From Arhodomonas sp051195215 (GTDB lineage: Bacteria; Pseudomonadota; Gammaproteobacteria; Nitrococcales; Nitrococcaceae), in the NCBI RefSeq assembly GCF_051195215.1, contig NZ_JBNAZM010000004.1, forward strand, positions 114,689-178,688: 64,000 bases of DNA, in the 5' to 3' direction. Positions 17,330 through 26,653 of this stretch are shown piece by piece. The notes beneath the pieces are model-generated. The model was not told where the DNA came from and searched no databases. It saw nothing but the letters and a program-made list of their open reading frames with translations. The position numbers and the translations under genes were made by a program. Position 1 is the first letter of the stretch; every line of letters begins with the position of its first letter.

Positions 17330-18364
17330 ATGACACGGCGTTTCACGATTGCCCTGGATGCCATGGGCGGCGACCATGGCGCATCGGTGGTGGTGTCCGC
17401 AGCGCTGCGCGCGCGGCAGCGTTACGGGGACCGCATCCGCCTTATACTGGTCGGCGGCGAGGATGTGCTCCACGAGGAGCTCGCGAGCCACCGTGCCAGC
17501 CCCGATGAAGCACTGGTTCTGCACCCAGCGAGCCAGACCGTGGCGATGGACGAGATGCCGTCGCAGGCATTGCGCTTCAAGAAGGACTCGTCCATGCGCG
17601 TGGCGGTCAACCTGGTGAAAACGGGTGAGGCCGACGCGTGTGTCAGCGCCGGCAATACCGGGGCGCTGATGGCCACGGCACGGTACGTGCTGAAGACACT
17701 GCCCGGTATCGACCGACCGGCGATCTGCACCACCATTCCCTGCCAGGACGGTTCCTTCCAGATGCTCGATCTGGGGGCGAATGTCGATTGCACCGCCGAG
17801 CACCTGTTCCAGTTCGCGGTGATGGGGTCGGTCCTCACGGAAGCCGTCGAGGGTGTGTCCGAGCCGCGCATCGGCCTGCTCAACCTCGGCGAGGAAGAGA
17901 TCAAGGGCAACGACGAAGTCAAGCAGGCGGCGCAGATGCTCCAGGAGAGCGCGCTCAATTACGTGGGGTACGTGGAAGGCGATTCCATGTTTAGGGGCGT
18001 GGCCGACGTGATAGTCTGCGATGGATTCACCGGCAACGTGGCGCTGAAGACCAGCGAAGGCGTTGCTGCCGTGATATCGCATTACATGCGCCAGGAGTTC
18101 CGCCGCAACGTATTCACGAAGCTGGCCGGCCTGGCAGCAATGCCGGTGTTGAGGGCGCTCAAGGCCCGTCTGGACACCCGGCAGTACAACGGCGCGAGTT
18201 TGCTGGGGCTGCGCGGGGTCGTGGTCAAAAGCCACGGCGGGGCGGACGCGGTGGCGTTCGAGCATGCCATCGAGGTCGGCATCCTCGAGGCCGAGAAGGC
18301 CGTGCCCAGCCTCATCGACGAACGCCTGGGCGAAACCTTCACCAAGGGGCGGCAAACGTCGTGA
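17330..18364 (+). CDS. plsX: Phosphate acyltransferase PlsX
   Basis: Makes acyl-phosphate from acyl-ACP, the first acyl donor for glycerol-3-phosphate acylation in phospholipid synthesis. 344 residues with the hallmark IALDAMGGDHGA at the N-terminus and the SAGNTGALMATA and VCDGFTGNVALK motifs. The Shine-Dalgarno is weak, so translation may depend on read-through from rpmF or a local promoter. It overlaps fabH by 4 bp (GTGA). Confidence 0.95.
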   Translation: MTRRFTIALDAMGGDHGASVVVSAALRARQRYGDRIRLILVGGEDVLHEELASHRASPDEALVLHPASQTVAMDEMPSQALRFKKDSSMRVAVNLVKTGEADACVSAGNTGALMATARYVLKTLPGIDRPAICTTIPCQDGSFQMLDLGANVDCTAEHLFQFAVMGSVLTEAVEGVSEPRIGLLNLGEEEIKGNDEVKQAAQMLQESALNYVGYVEGDSMFRGVADVIVCDGFTGNVALKTSEGVAAVISHYMRQEFRRNVFTKLAGLAAMPVLRALKARLDTRQYNGASLLGLRGVVVKSHGGADAVAFEHAIEVGILEAEKAVPSLIDERLGETFTKGRQTS

Positions 18365-19341
18365 GCGTATACGCGCGTATCCGGGGAACGGGCAGCTATC
18401 TGCCCGAGCGGGTGATGACCAATCGCGAACTGGAGGCATTGGTCGATACCTCGGACGAGTGGATACGCGAACGCACCGGCATCTGTCAGCGCCATATCGC
18501 CGCACCGGGCGAGACCTGCGGCGATCTATCCACCGCCGCCGCACGACGCGCTCTCGATGCGGCGGACATGCCCGCCGATAGCATCGATCTCGTTATACTC
18601 GCCACGTCTACGCCGGATCAGGTCTTTCCGAGCACGGCCTGTCTCATTCAGCAACGCCTGGGCATTCCCGGCGGTGCTATCGCTTTCGATGTGGCGGCTG
18701 CCTGCTCCGGTTTCGTCTACGCGCTCGATATCGCCAACCGGTTCCTGCGAACCGGCGGCGCCCGCCGCGCGCTCGTGATGGGGGCGGAGACGTTTTCCCG
18801 CATCCTCAACTGGGAGGACCGCTCCACCTGCGTGCTGTTCGGCGATGGCGCCGGCGCGGTGGTGCTGGAACGCTCGGGCTCGGCCGGCGTGCTCTCGACC
18901 CACCTCCACGCCGACGGCCGTCAGGAGCCGTTGCTCAACGTCCCGTGGGGTGTGGCGAAGGGTTACGACGCGGTCTTCGCCGACCCCGCCTCCGGCAAGG
19001 TCACGATGCGTGGCAATGAAGTGTTCAAGGTCGCGGTACGCACGCTCGGTGCGGTGGTGGACGAGACGCTGGCGGCGAACGGCATGGCGCGTGGCGACAT
19101 TGACTGGCTCGTGCCGCACCAGGCGAACATCCGCATCATGGCCGCGACCGCGCGTAAGCTCGGGATGCCGATGGAAAGGGTCGTCGTGACCGTGGATCGT
19201 CACGGCAACACCTCCGCAGCCTCCATTCCCCTCGCGCTGGACGTGGCCGTACGTGACGGTCGAATCCAGCGCGAACAAGTGCTTCTGCTGGAGGCATTCG
19301 GTGCCGGTTTCACGTGGGGCTCGGCGCTGATTCGCTACTGA
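18361..19341 (+). CDS. fabH: 3-oxoacyl-ACP synthase III FabH
   Basis: Condenses acetyl-CoA with malonyl-ACP to start type II fatty acid synthesis. 326 residues with the Cys-His-Asn triad visible: DVAAACSGFVYAL (Cys115), VPHQANIRIM and GNTSAASIPLALD. GTG start overlaps the plsX stop. The full length and intact triad indicate an active enzyme. Confidence 0.96.
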   Translation: MSVYARIRGTGSYLPERVMTNRELEALVDTSDEWIRERTGICQRHIAAPGETCGDLSTAAARRALDAADMPADSIDLVILATSTPDQVFPSTACLIQQRLGIPGGAIAFDVAAACSGFVYALDIANRFLRTGGARRALVMGAETFSRILNWEDRSTCVLFGDGAGAVVLERSGSAGVLSTHLHADGRQEPLLNVPWGVAKGYDAVFADPASGKVTMRGNEVFKVAVRTLGAVVDETLAANGMARGDIDWLVPHQANIRIMAATARKLGMPMERVVVTVDRHGNTSAASIPLALDVAVRDGRIQREQVLLLEAFGAGFTWGSALIRY

Positions 19342-19365
19342 CGGTTACTATTCGACGAGGAGTTC

Positions 19366-20316
19366 ATGCACACGGACACGAACCTGGGCTTCGTGTTTCC
19401 CGGCCAGGGATCGCAGTCGATCGGAATGCTCGCGGAGCTGGCGGCCGGCGAGCGACTGGTCCGGGAGACTTTCGAGCAAGCGTCGGACGCCGTCGGCACC
19501 GACCTCTGGCGCCTGAGTCAGGAAGGGCCGGAGGATTCGCTCAACCGGACGGATCTCACCCAACCGGCGCTACTGGCGGCGGGTGTGGCGGTCTGGCGGG
19601 TCTGGTGCGCCCATGGCGGATCGGCACCGGCCATCCTCGCCGGCCATAGCCTCGGTGAATACACCGCGCTGGTGTGCGCCGATGCGTTCGGCCTCGAGGA
19701 CGCTGCACGGGTGGTTCACGATCGCGGACGTTTCATGCAGGAAGCCGTGCCGGCAGGCGAAGGCGCGATGGCCGCTATTCTCGGACTCGAGGACGAGCAG
19801 GTCCGCGAGATTTGCGAAGCGGCGCGCGGCAACGAAGTCGTCTCTGCCGTCAACTACAACGCGCCGGGCCAGGTGGTGGTTGCCGGGAGCCGCGCGGCGG
19901 TGGAGCGTGCGGTAGAGCGCGCCAAGGAAGCCGGCGCGAAGCGGGCGGTGACGCTGCCGGTGAGTGTGCCGTCGCACTGCAGCCTGATGGAACCCGCCGC
20001 GGAGCGGCTCAAAGAACGCCTTGCCACGGTTGCGCTGTCAGCTCCACGGATTCCGGTGTTGCACAACGTGGACGTGACGGCGGCGGAGTCCGCCGAGAGC
20101 ATTCGTGATCGGCTCGTGCGCCAGTTGTTCAATCCCGTGCGATGGGTGGAGACGATCCACGCCATGCGGGAGCGGGGCGTAACGCGCCTCGTGGAGGCGG
20201 GACCGGGCAAGGTACTCACCGGGCTCAATCGGCGCATCGAGCGCCGTATGCCGATCAAGCCGGTCATGGATCCGAAGACGCTTGAAGCGGCGCTCGAGGA
20301 AGAGGGTGCAAGTTAA
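19366..20316 (+). CDS. fabD: Malonyl-CoA:ACP transacylase FabD
   Basis: Transfers malonyl from CoA to ACP. 316 residues with GQGSQ near the N-terminus, the nucleophile motif GHSLGEYTAL (Ser95) and the VSVPSHCSLM catalytic His region. Shine-Dalgarno GACGAGGAG precedes ATG at 19366. Its stop shares a base with the fabG ATG (TAATG), so translation is coupled. Confidence 0.96.
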   Translation: MHTDTNLGFVFPGQGSQSIGMLAELAAGERLVRETFEQASDAVGTDLWRLSQEGPEDSLNRTDLTQPALLAAGVAVWRVWCAHGGSAPAILAGHSLGEYTALVCADAFGLEDAARVVHDRGRFMQEAVPAGEGAMAAILGLEDEQVREICEAARGNEVVSAVNYNAPGQVVVAGSRAAVERAVERAKEAGAKRAVTLPVSVPSHCSLMEPAAERLKERLATVALSAPRIPVLHNVDVTAAESAESIRDRLVRQLFNPVRWVETIHAMRERGVTRLVEAGPGKVLTGLNRRIERRMPIKPVMDPKTLEAALEEEGAS

Positions 20317-21062
20317 TGTTTTCACTGGAGAATGAAGTTGCGCTCGTGACGGGCGCGAGTCGCGGCATCGGGCGCGCCATTGCGCTGGCACTGGGAGCGG
20401 CAGGGGCACGTGTCGTTGGTACTGCGACCTCGGAGAAGGGCGCCGAGTCGATCGGAGCCTATCTTGCCGAGGCGGGCATCGAGGGTGCGGGCCTGCGGCT
20501 CGACGTGACCGATGCAGACAGCGTCCAGGAAACCGTCAAGACGGTCACCGAGCGCTTCGGTACTCCGAGTGTATTGGTGAACAATGCCGGCATCACGCGC
20601 GACAACCTGCTCATGCGCATGAAGGATGACGAGTGGGACTCGATCATCGACACGAACCTGAGCTCGGTCTACCGGATGAGCAAGGCGGTGCTGCGCGGCA
20701 TGATGAAGGCGCGTCACGGCCGAATCGTCAATATCGCCTCCGTGGTCGGGCTAATGGGCAACAGCGGGCAGACGAACTATGCTGCCGCGAAGGCGGGTGT
20801 CATGGGCATGACACGGTCGCTCGCGCGGGAGGTGGGCAGCCGCGGGGTGACCGTGAATACGGTCGCACCCGGGTTCGTCGCCACGGACATGACCAACGAG
20901 CTGCCGGAGGCCCAGCGCGAGGCGCTGCTGGCGCAAACCCCGTTGGGCCGGCTGGGAACGCCCGAGGACATCGCCGCCGCAGTGGTGTATCTGGCTTCAC
21001 CGGCCGGTGCGTTCGTCACGGGGGAGACGCTCAACGTCAATGGTGGCCTGCACATGAGCTGA
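20316..21062 (+). CDS. fabG: 3-oxoacyl-ACP reductase FabG
   Basis: NADPH-dependent reductase of the elongation cycle. 248-residue short-chain dehydrogenase with TGASRGIG cofactor loop, NNAG, and Ser/Tyr/Lys in NIASVVGLMG and YAAAKAGVMG. The GGLHMS C-terminus is typical of FabG. Located between fabD and acpP as expected. Confidence 0.96.
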   Translation: MFSLENEVALVTGASRGIGRAIALALGAAGARVVGTATSEKGAESIGAYLAEAGIEGAGLRLDVTDADSVQETVKTVTERFGTPSVLVNNAGITRDNLLMRMKDDEWDSIIDTNLSSVYRMSKAVLRGMMKARHGRIVNIASVVGLMGNSGQTNYAAAKAGVMGMTRSLAREVGSRGVTVNTVAPGFVATDMTNELPEAQREALLAQTPLGRLGTPEDIAAAVVYLASPAGAFVTGETLNVNGGLHMS

Positions 21063-21178
21063 TCCGGTGGCATGGCCGGAACGCTTCCCCTAAAATACGC
21101 CCGCATTCGGCCCGGGGTCTGACGCTGGGGGCCGCCAAGGCGGGTCGGAACTTTCCACACTCGGGAGGAAGGATCAAA

Positions 21179-21418
21179 ATGAGCAGTATCGAAGAGCGCG
21201 TGAAGAAGATCGTCGTGGAGCAACTGGGGGTGAAGGAGGAAGAGGTAAACTCGGAAGCCTCCTTCGTCGACGATCTCGGCGCCGACTCGCTGGACACGGT
21301 GGAGCTGGTGATGGCCCTCGAGGAAGAGTTCGAGTGCGAGATCCCGGACGAGGAAGCCGAGAAGATCACCACCGTGCAGCAGGCCATCGACTACATCAAC
21401 GCTAATCTCGAGCAGTAG
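21179..21418 (+). CDS. acpP: Acyl carrier protein
   Basis: 79-residue acidic carrier of acyl chains. The phosphopantetheine attachment serine is in LGADSLDTVEL (Ser37), followed by the recognition helix. ATG at 21179 follows GGGAGGAAGG; the longer upstream frame is not ACP. A 116-bp gap after fabG probably holds its own promoter, and a terminator follows the gene, in line with the high expression of ACP. Confidence 0.97.
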   Translation: MSSIEERVKKIVVEQLGVKEEEVNSEASFVDDLGADSLDTVELVMALEEEFECEIPDEEAEKITTVQQAIDYINANLEQ

Positions 21419-21460
21419 CCGATGCACTGACGCAGCACGCGACTGCGTCCGATTTCGAGG

Positions 21461-21495
21461 CACAGGGCCGGGGTGATCCGGCCCTGTGCTGTTTT
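21461..21495 (+). terminator. Intrinsic terminator between acpP and fabF
   Basis: A perfect 11-bp stem (CACAGGGCCGG at 21461-21471 with its complement at 21478-21488) and a 6-nt loop are followed by CTGTTTT. It lies 43 bp after the acpP stop and 25 bp before fabF. Confidence 0.8.
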
Positions 21496-21519
21496 GGTGG
21501 CCGTAAGCGGAGGTACCCC

Positions 21520-22761
21520 GTGGCGAAACGCCGTGTAGTGGTAACGGGGCTGGGGATCGTCTCTCCGGTCGGGAGCACGCTGGAAGGGGCGTGGCGGAAC
21601 ATTGTCAGCGGCACGAGCGGTATAGCGCCCATCGAGGCATTCGATGCGTCGGCGTTTTCGGTTCGTTTCGGTGGCGAAGTGCGCGGCTTCTCCGTGGGCG
21701 ACTATCTCTCCTCGAAAGAGGCGCGCAAGATGGATCCCTTCATCCATTACGGCATCGGCGCCTCCGTGGACGCGGTTCGTGATGCGGGTCTGGAGATAAC
21801 CCCGGATAATGCCGAGCGCGTGGGCGTGGCGGTCGGTTCGGGCATTGGCGGTATAAGCGGTATCGAGAAGGGGCACAACTCCTACCTCGACGGCGGTCCG
21901 CGCAAAATCTCTCCGTTCTTCATCCCGAGCGCCATCATCAACATGATCTCGGGCAACCTCTCCATCATGCTCGGGATCAAAGGGCCGAATCTCGCCACGG
22001 TCACGGCGTGCACGACGGGAACCCACAGCATCGGTCAATCGGCACGGCTCATCGCCTACGGCGATGCGGACGTGATGATCGCCGGCGGCGCCGAATACGC
22101 CATCACGCCCACCGGTCTCGGGGGATTCGCGGCAGCACGGGCGTTGTCCACCCGTAATGACGACCCCCTGGGCGCCAGCCGCCCGTGGGACCGCGAGCGC
22201 GACGGTTTCGTGCTGGGCGACGGTGCAGGCGTGCTCGTGCTCGAGGAGTACGAGCACGCCAAGGCCCGCGGCGCGCGCATCTATGCCGAGGTCAGCGGAT
22301 TCGGCATGAGTGGTGATGCCCACCACATGACCCAGCCACCGGAGGGCGGCGAAGGGGCGATGCGGTGCATGCGCAACGCCTTGCGCGATGCTGGCATGAA
22401 CGCTGAGGAAGTCGATCATATCAACGCGCATGGCACCTCGACGCCGCTCGGCGACCGTGCCGAGGCGGACGCGGTCAAGGGGGCATTCGGCGAACACGCC
22501 CGCAATATCGCGGTGACCTCGACGAAGTCCATGACCGGACATCTCCTCGGAGCGGCGGGTGGTGTCGAGGCCGTTTTCAGTGTCCTGACACTGCGCGATC
22601 AGTTGATTCCCCCGACCATCAACCTCGCGTCGATGGACGAGGGCATCGACCTCGACATCGTTGCCAACACGGCACGGGAAGCCAGGGTCCGCAGCGTTCT
22701 GTCGAACTCGTTCGGTTTCGGCGGAACCAACGGCACGGTGATTTTCCGGGCCCTGGACTGA
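21520..22761 (+). CDS. fabF: 3-oxoacyl-ACP synthase II FabF
   Basis: Chain-elongating condensing enzyme. 413 residues starting with RRVVVTGLGIVSPVG; active-site Cys in VTACTTGTHSIG (about 163), His residues in INAHGTSTPLGD and MTGHLLGAAGG, and the C-terminal SNSFGFGGTNGT motif. GTG start with GCGGAGGT upstream. Sixteen bases separate it from pabC. Confidence 0.96.
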   Translation: MAKRRVVVTGLGIVSPVGSTLEGAWRNIVSGTSGIAPIEAFDASAFSVRFGGEVRGFSVGDYLSSKEARKMDPFIHYGIGASVDAVRDAGLEITPDNAERVGVAVGSGIGGISGIEKGHNSYLDGGPRKISPFFIPSAIINMISGNLSIMLGIKGPNLATVTACTTGTHSIGQSARLIAYGDADVMIAGGAEYAITPTGLGGFAAARALSTRNDDPLGASRPWDRERDGFVLGDGAGVLVLEEYEHAKARGARIYAEVSGFGMSGDAHHMTQPPEGGEGAMRCMRNALRDAGMNAEEVDHINAHGTSTPLGDRAEADAVKGAFGEHARNIAVTSTKSMTGHLLGAAGGVEAVFSVLTLRDQLIPPTINLASMDEGIDLDIVANTAREARVRSVLSNSFGFGGTNGTVIFRALD

Positions 22762-22777
22762 GGGGCGACAGCGCGCC

Positions 22778-23602
22778 ATGTGGCGTGTCGACGGTGAGCC
22801 ACGGGCCTGCGTGGCGCCCGATGATCGCGGGCTCGCCTATGGTGACGGCGTCTTCGAGACCGTCGCCGTGGTCGCGGGGCAGCCGGCCTTGTGGCCCGCT
22901 CACCGCCGGCGCCTGGAACGTGGCTGCGAGCGGCTCGGCTTCGCGCCGCCGGCGCGGGCAGTGCTCGATCGCGAGGTCGAGGCGTTTGCCGGTGGCGCGG
23001 ACGGTGTCATCAAGCTCATCGTCACCCGAGGCAGCGGAGGGCGCGGTTATCAGCCGCCGATGACGCCGCAGCCGCGTGTGCTCGCCCATCGCACGTCCCT
23101 GCCCACTCGACCGCCACACTGGTGGCAGAGCGGTGTGCGGGTCATCGCCTGCCGGACATGCCTCGCCGACCAGCCCGCACTCGCGGGGATCAAGCATCTC
23201 AACCGCCTCGAGCAGGTGGTCGCGCGTACGGAATGGCGGGACTCGGAAATCGCCGAAGGATTGATGGCCGATGCGGCCGGCCGCGTGGTAGAAGGAACGG
23301 TCACGAATCTGTTCGCGCGTTTCGGGCGGGAGCTCCGGACGCCGCCGCTGATGCGCCAGGGTGTGGCGGGCATCATGCGGCGGCGGGTGATTGCCGAGGC
23401 GGGCGCCCTGGGTCTCACGCCCCGGGTCGGCGCCATATCCTGGGGCGAGCTGGAGAACGCCGACGAGCTCTGGCTTACCAACAGCCTCGTCGGGCTCTGG
23501 CCGGTTCGCGCGTTCGGCGACCGCCGCTGGCGCGGCTTCGAATACGGCCATCGCATGCTGTCGCTCATGGTGAAACGGCAGTGGGTGGCGGTGCCGGTGT
23601 AG
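22778..23602 (+). CDS. pabC: Aminodeoxychorismate lyase PabC
   Basis: PLP-dependent lyase that makes 4-aminobenzoate for folate. 274 residues of the class IV aminotransferase fold: RGLAYGDGVFET near the N-terminus, the PLP lysine in AGIKHLNRLEQV (about 147), and the VVEGTVTNLF loop. Position between fabF and mltG is the classical gammaproteobacterial pabC site, which favours this over branched-chain aminotransferase. Confidence 0.93.
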   Translation: MWRVDGEPRACVAPDDRGLAYGDGVFETVAVVAGQPALWPAHRRRLERGCERLGFAPPARAVLDREVEAFAGGADGVIKLIVTRGSGGRGYQPPMTPQPRVLAHRTSLPTRPPHWWQSGVRVIACRTCLADQPALAGIKHLNRLEQVVARTEWRDSEIAEGLMADAAGRVVEGTVTNLFARFGRELRTPPLMRQGVAGIMRRRVIAEAGALGLTPRVGAISWGELENADELWLTNSLVGLWPVRAFGDRRWRGFEYGHRMLSLMVKRQWVAVPV

Positions 23603-23627
23603 GGCGCATGGAACCTTCGGGCTGGAC

Positions 23628-24641
23628 ATGAAACGGGTCATTGTCATTCTGTTGCTGGTGGCGATCGTTGTCGTTGCCGGTGTCGCCGCCCTGGGCTGGC
23701 AGAGCTATCGCGATCTCGATACGCGTGCGCTGATTCCCGACGGGAGTTCTGCACGCGTGGTCACGGTCGAGCCTGGCACCAGCTTCGCCGCGCTTGCCGG
23801 GCGGCTGACGGATTTGGGCTTGCTCGACTCGTCCTGGCCCTTGCGGCTTTACGCCCGGTATTCCGGCGCCGCGTCCCGCATCCAGGCCGGCGAGTACCGA
23901 ATCGAACCGGGCATGACGGCGCTGGAGCTGCTTGCGACGATGGTCAGTGGCGAGGTGGTGCGGTATCGCCTGACGGTGGTCGAGGGCTGGAGCTACCGTG
24001 AGCTGATCGCCGCCGTGCACAGCCACGAAGCGATCGAGACCACCCTGGAGGCGAGTGCGCCCGAGGCGCTCATGACCGCGCTCGAGCGGCCCGGCGAGCA
24101 CCCCGAAGGACGTTTTCTGCCGGAGACCTACCGTTTCACCCGTGGCACGACGGATCGCGAGATCCTGCAACGGGCGTACGATGCCATGGCGCGTGTGCTC
24201 GCGGACGAATGGGCCGGACGTGCCGACGGTCTGCCGCTGGATTCCCCGTACGAAGCGCTGATCCTCGCCTCCATCGTCGAGAAGGAAACGGCCGTGGCCG
24301 GTGAGCGTCAGCGCATCGCCGGTGTTTTCGTACGTCGGCTGCGGAAAGGAATGCGTCTGCAGACCGATCCCACAGTGATCTACGGATTGGGAGAGGCTTT
24401 CGACGGCAATCTCCGGCGCCGCGATCTGCGTGCCGATACCCCGTACAACACGTACACCCGCAGTGGTCTGCCGCCCACGCCGATCGCGCTGCCGGGACGT
24501 GCAAGCATTCATGCGGCCCTGCACCCCGCCGAGGGCGACGCCCTCTATTTCGTTGCCAGGGGCGATGGCAGCCATGTGTTCTCGTCGACGCTCGAGGCCC
24601 ACAACCGGGCGGTACGTCGCTATCAACTGGGAGAGAACTGA
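23628..24641 (+). CDS. mltG: Endolytic murein transglycosylase MltG
   Basis: Inner-membrane lytic transglycosylase that cleaves nascent glycan strands and sets their length. 337 residues: N-terminal anchor helix (VIVILLLVAIVVVAGVAALG, about 3-22), LysM-like subdomain, and the YceG domain with the catalytic Glu in ILASIVEKETAV, then the conserved RLRKGMRLQTDPTVIYG and NTYTRSGLPPTPI motifs. Complete and of usual length. Three bases separate it from tmk. Confidence 0.94.
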   Translation: MKRVIVILLLVAIVVVAGVAALGWQSYRDLDTRALIPDGSSARVVTVEPGTSFAALAGRLTDLGLLDSSWPLRLYARYSGAASRIQAGEYRIEPGMTALELLATMVSGEVVRYRLTVVEGWSYRELIAAVHSHEAIETTLEASAPEALMTALERPGEHPEGRFLPETYRFTRGTTDREILQRAYDAMARVLADEWAGRADGLPLDSPYEALILASIVEKETAVAGERQRIAGVFVRRLRKGMRLQTDPTVIYGLGEAFDGNLRRRDLRADTPYNTYTRSGLPPTPIALPGRASIHAALHPAEGDALYFVARGDGSHVFSSTLEAHNRAVRRYQLGEN

Positions 24642-24644
24642 CCT

Positions 24645-25283
24645 ATGAGCGCAGCGGGAGCGCGCTTCATCACCGTCGAAGGACTGGAAGGTGCGGGCAA
24701 GAGCACGTGCCTGGCGACCATCCGCGACTGGTTGGCGAACCGGGGTATCGATCCGGTGGTCACGCGCGAGCCGGGCGGTACGAAGCTGGGCGAGGCGGTG
24801 CGAGAGGTCTTGCTCGACCACCAGTATGGCGGTATGACCGCCGACAGCGAGACGCTGCTGATTTTCGCGGCCCGTGCAGAGCATCTTGCGGAGGTCGTGC
24901 GGCCGGCGCTGACGGCGGGGCAGTGGGTGGTCTGTGATCGTTTCACCGATGCCACGTATGCGTACCAGGGTGGTGGTCGGGAGCTGGGCGAGGAGCGGAT
25001 CGAGCCATTGGAGCAGTGGGTTCAGGGAAGGCTGCGCCCCGACCTGACGCTCTATCTGGACGTGCCCGTGCGCGCGGGCCTGGAACGCGCCGCCGCGCGA
25101 AGTACCCCGGACCGTTTCGAGAGCGAGCGCGAGGCGTTCTTCGAGCGCGCCCGTGCCGTATATCGTCGCCGTTGTGCCACACACCCCGAACGCATGCGGC
25201 TCATCGATGCGTCCACCAATCTCGCCCAGGTGCAGCAGCGCATCGAGGCGAATCTGGAAGCGGCATTCGGTCATCTGGTATGA
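24645..25283 (+). CDS. tmk: Thymidylate kinase
   Basis: Phosphorylates dTMP to dTDP. 212 residues with P-loop EGLEGAGKST (about 12-21), the DR(F/Y) motif VVCDRFTDATYAYQGGGREL and the lid region. The stop overlaps the holB ATG (ATGA), tying dTTP supply to a replication clamp-loader gene as in many bacteria. Confidence 0.95.
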   Translation: MSAAGARFITVEGLEGAGKSTCLATIRDWLANRGIDPVVTREPGGTKLGEAVREVLLDHQYGGMTADSETLLIFAARAEHLAEVVRPALTAGQWVVCDRFTDATYAYQGGGRELGEERIEPLEQWVQGRLRPDLTLYLDVPVRAGLERAAARSTPDRFESEREAFFERARAVYRRRCATHPERMRLIDASTNLAQVQQRIEANLEAAFGHLV

Positions 25284-26296
25284 GTGTCGCGACGGCCGAT
25301 TCCCGGGCCATGCCATGGCACGACGACGCCTGGGGTCGCATTGGCGCTCAGCTCGGCACTGGGCGCATGCCTCACGCGGTGCTCATACACGGCCCGGCGG
25401 GGATCGGCAAGACACGGCTCGCCGAACGCGTGGCGTCGAGCCTGCTGTGCGAATCCCGTACACGCTCGGGTGAGGCCTGTGGCGGCTGCCATGGCTGCCG
25501 GCTCTATCGTGCCGAAGCCCATCCCGATCTTCTGCGGGTCCCCGTGGAGAAGGGGCGCAGCGCCATTCGCGTGGATCAGATCCGGGCCCTGCAGGGGTTC
25601 GTGAATCTCTCCAGCCAGTACGGCCGCTTTCGCGTGGTGATCGTGCCGCAGGCGGATGCCATGAACCTGCACGCGGCTAACGCGCTGCTGAAGACGCTGG
25701 AGGAGCCGCCGGCCAACGCGGTGCTGATCCTGGTAAGCGAGCGTCCGGCACGACTGCCGGCGACCATTCGCAGCCGTTGCCAGAGCGTGGCGGTTCATGC
25801 ACCGGACCCCGCCGTGGCCGGGGCGTGGTTGCGGAACGAGGCCGGTACCGGTGCGCAGCGGCTGCTGGGGCTCGCCGGCGGCGCGCCGTTGCGAGCGGTG
25901 TCACTCGCCGAGGCGGGCATCGACGCCCGCTACGAGGTTCTCGTCGGACAACTCGATGCGCTGTGCAGCGGGACGATGTCACCAGTGACCGCCGCCGCGG
26001 AATGGCAGGATATGGAGCGAACGGCGCTGGTGGAGTTGCTACAGATCGCGCTGGCGGAGATCCTGCGTTGTGCCGCCGCCGGCCCGGACGCGCTGCGGGG
26101 GCCGCGGCTCGACGCCTTGCTGCGTCTGGCTGCGAAGGTAGACTGTAGCGACCTGCAGGCGTTCTACGAGCTGGCCACGCAGCGCCGCGCCGAAGCCGAG
26201 CAGCCCCTGAACGTCACGCTCATGGCCGAGGGGCTGTTCGCCGAGTGGATCGAGTACACGCGCCATCGAACGAGGGATGATCATGGCCCAGGGTAG
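25280..26296 (+). CDS. holB: DNA polymerase III subunit delta'
   Basis: Clamp-loader subunit. 338 residues with HGPAGIGKTRLA, the zinc-module cysteines in CGGCHGCRLY, the NALLKTLEEPPANAVLILV segment and the SRC motif in TIRSRCQSV. The ATG lies within the tmk stop (ATGA); a longer open frame upstream is read across tmk and is not part of the protein. The 3' end overlaps the PilZ gene by up to 20 bp. Confidence 0.93.
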   Translation: MSVATADSRAMPWHDDAWGRIGAQLGTGRMPHAVLIHGPAGIGKTRLAERVASSLLCESRTRSGEACGGCHGCRLYRAEAHPDLLRVPVEKGRSAIRVDQIRALQGFVNLSSQYGRFRVVIVPQADAMNLHAANALLKTLEEPPANAVLILVSERPARLPATIRSRCQSVAVHAPDPAVAGAWLRNEAGTGAQRLLGLAGGAPLRAVSLAEAGIDARYEVLVGQLDALCSGTMSPVTAAAEWQDMERTALVELLQIALAEILRCAAAGPDALRGPRLDALLRLAAKVDCSDLQAFYELATQRRAEAEQPLNVTLMAEGLFAEWIEYTRHRTRDDHGPG

Positions 26297-26642
26297 TCGC
26301 AGCGGCGGGCGGCAGGGCATCCTGTCACTCGCCATCCGGGACAAGAACGCGCTGTACGCCGCGTACATGAATCACGTCAAGAACGGCGGCCTGTTCGTGC
26401 CCACGACCAATCACTACGAGCTCGGCGACGAGGTCTTCATCCTCCTCTCGCTCATGGAGGAGACCGAGAAGATCCCTGTGGTGGGCAAGGTGGTCTGGAT
26501 CACCCCGCGTGGCGCCCAGGGTAACCGCACCGCCGGTATCGGTGTGCAGTTCACCGATCAGGATGGTGGCCCGGCGCGCACCAAGATCGAGACCTACCTC
26601 GCCGGTGCGCTGGAGTCCGAACGCCCCACCCACACCATGTGA
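26277..26642 (+). CDS. pilZ: PilZ domain protein (type IV pilus assembly PilZ-like)
   Basis: 121 residues, essentially one PilZ domain: the core GLFVPTTNHYELGDEVFILL and VVWITPRGAQGNRTAGIGVQF. The short form next to holB and tatD is the type IV pilus PilZ orthologue, which usually lacks the RxxxR c-di-GMP motif; none is evident here. Two starts are possible, ATG 26277 or ATG 26283, both inside holB. It acts in pilus biogenesis and would fit with comEC-dependent transformation. Confidence 0.9.
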   Translation: MIMAQGSRSGGRQGILSLAIRDKNALYAAYMNHVKNGGLFVPTTNHYELGDEVFILLSLMEETEKIPVVGKVVWITPRGAQGNRTAGIGVQFTDQDGGPARTKIETYLAGALESERPTHTM

Positions 26643-26653
26643 TAGGAGGCAGT

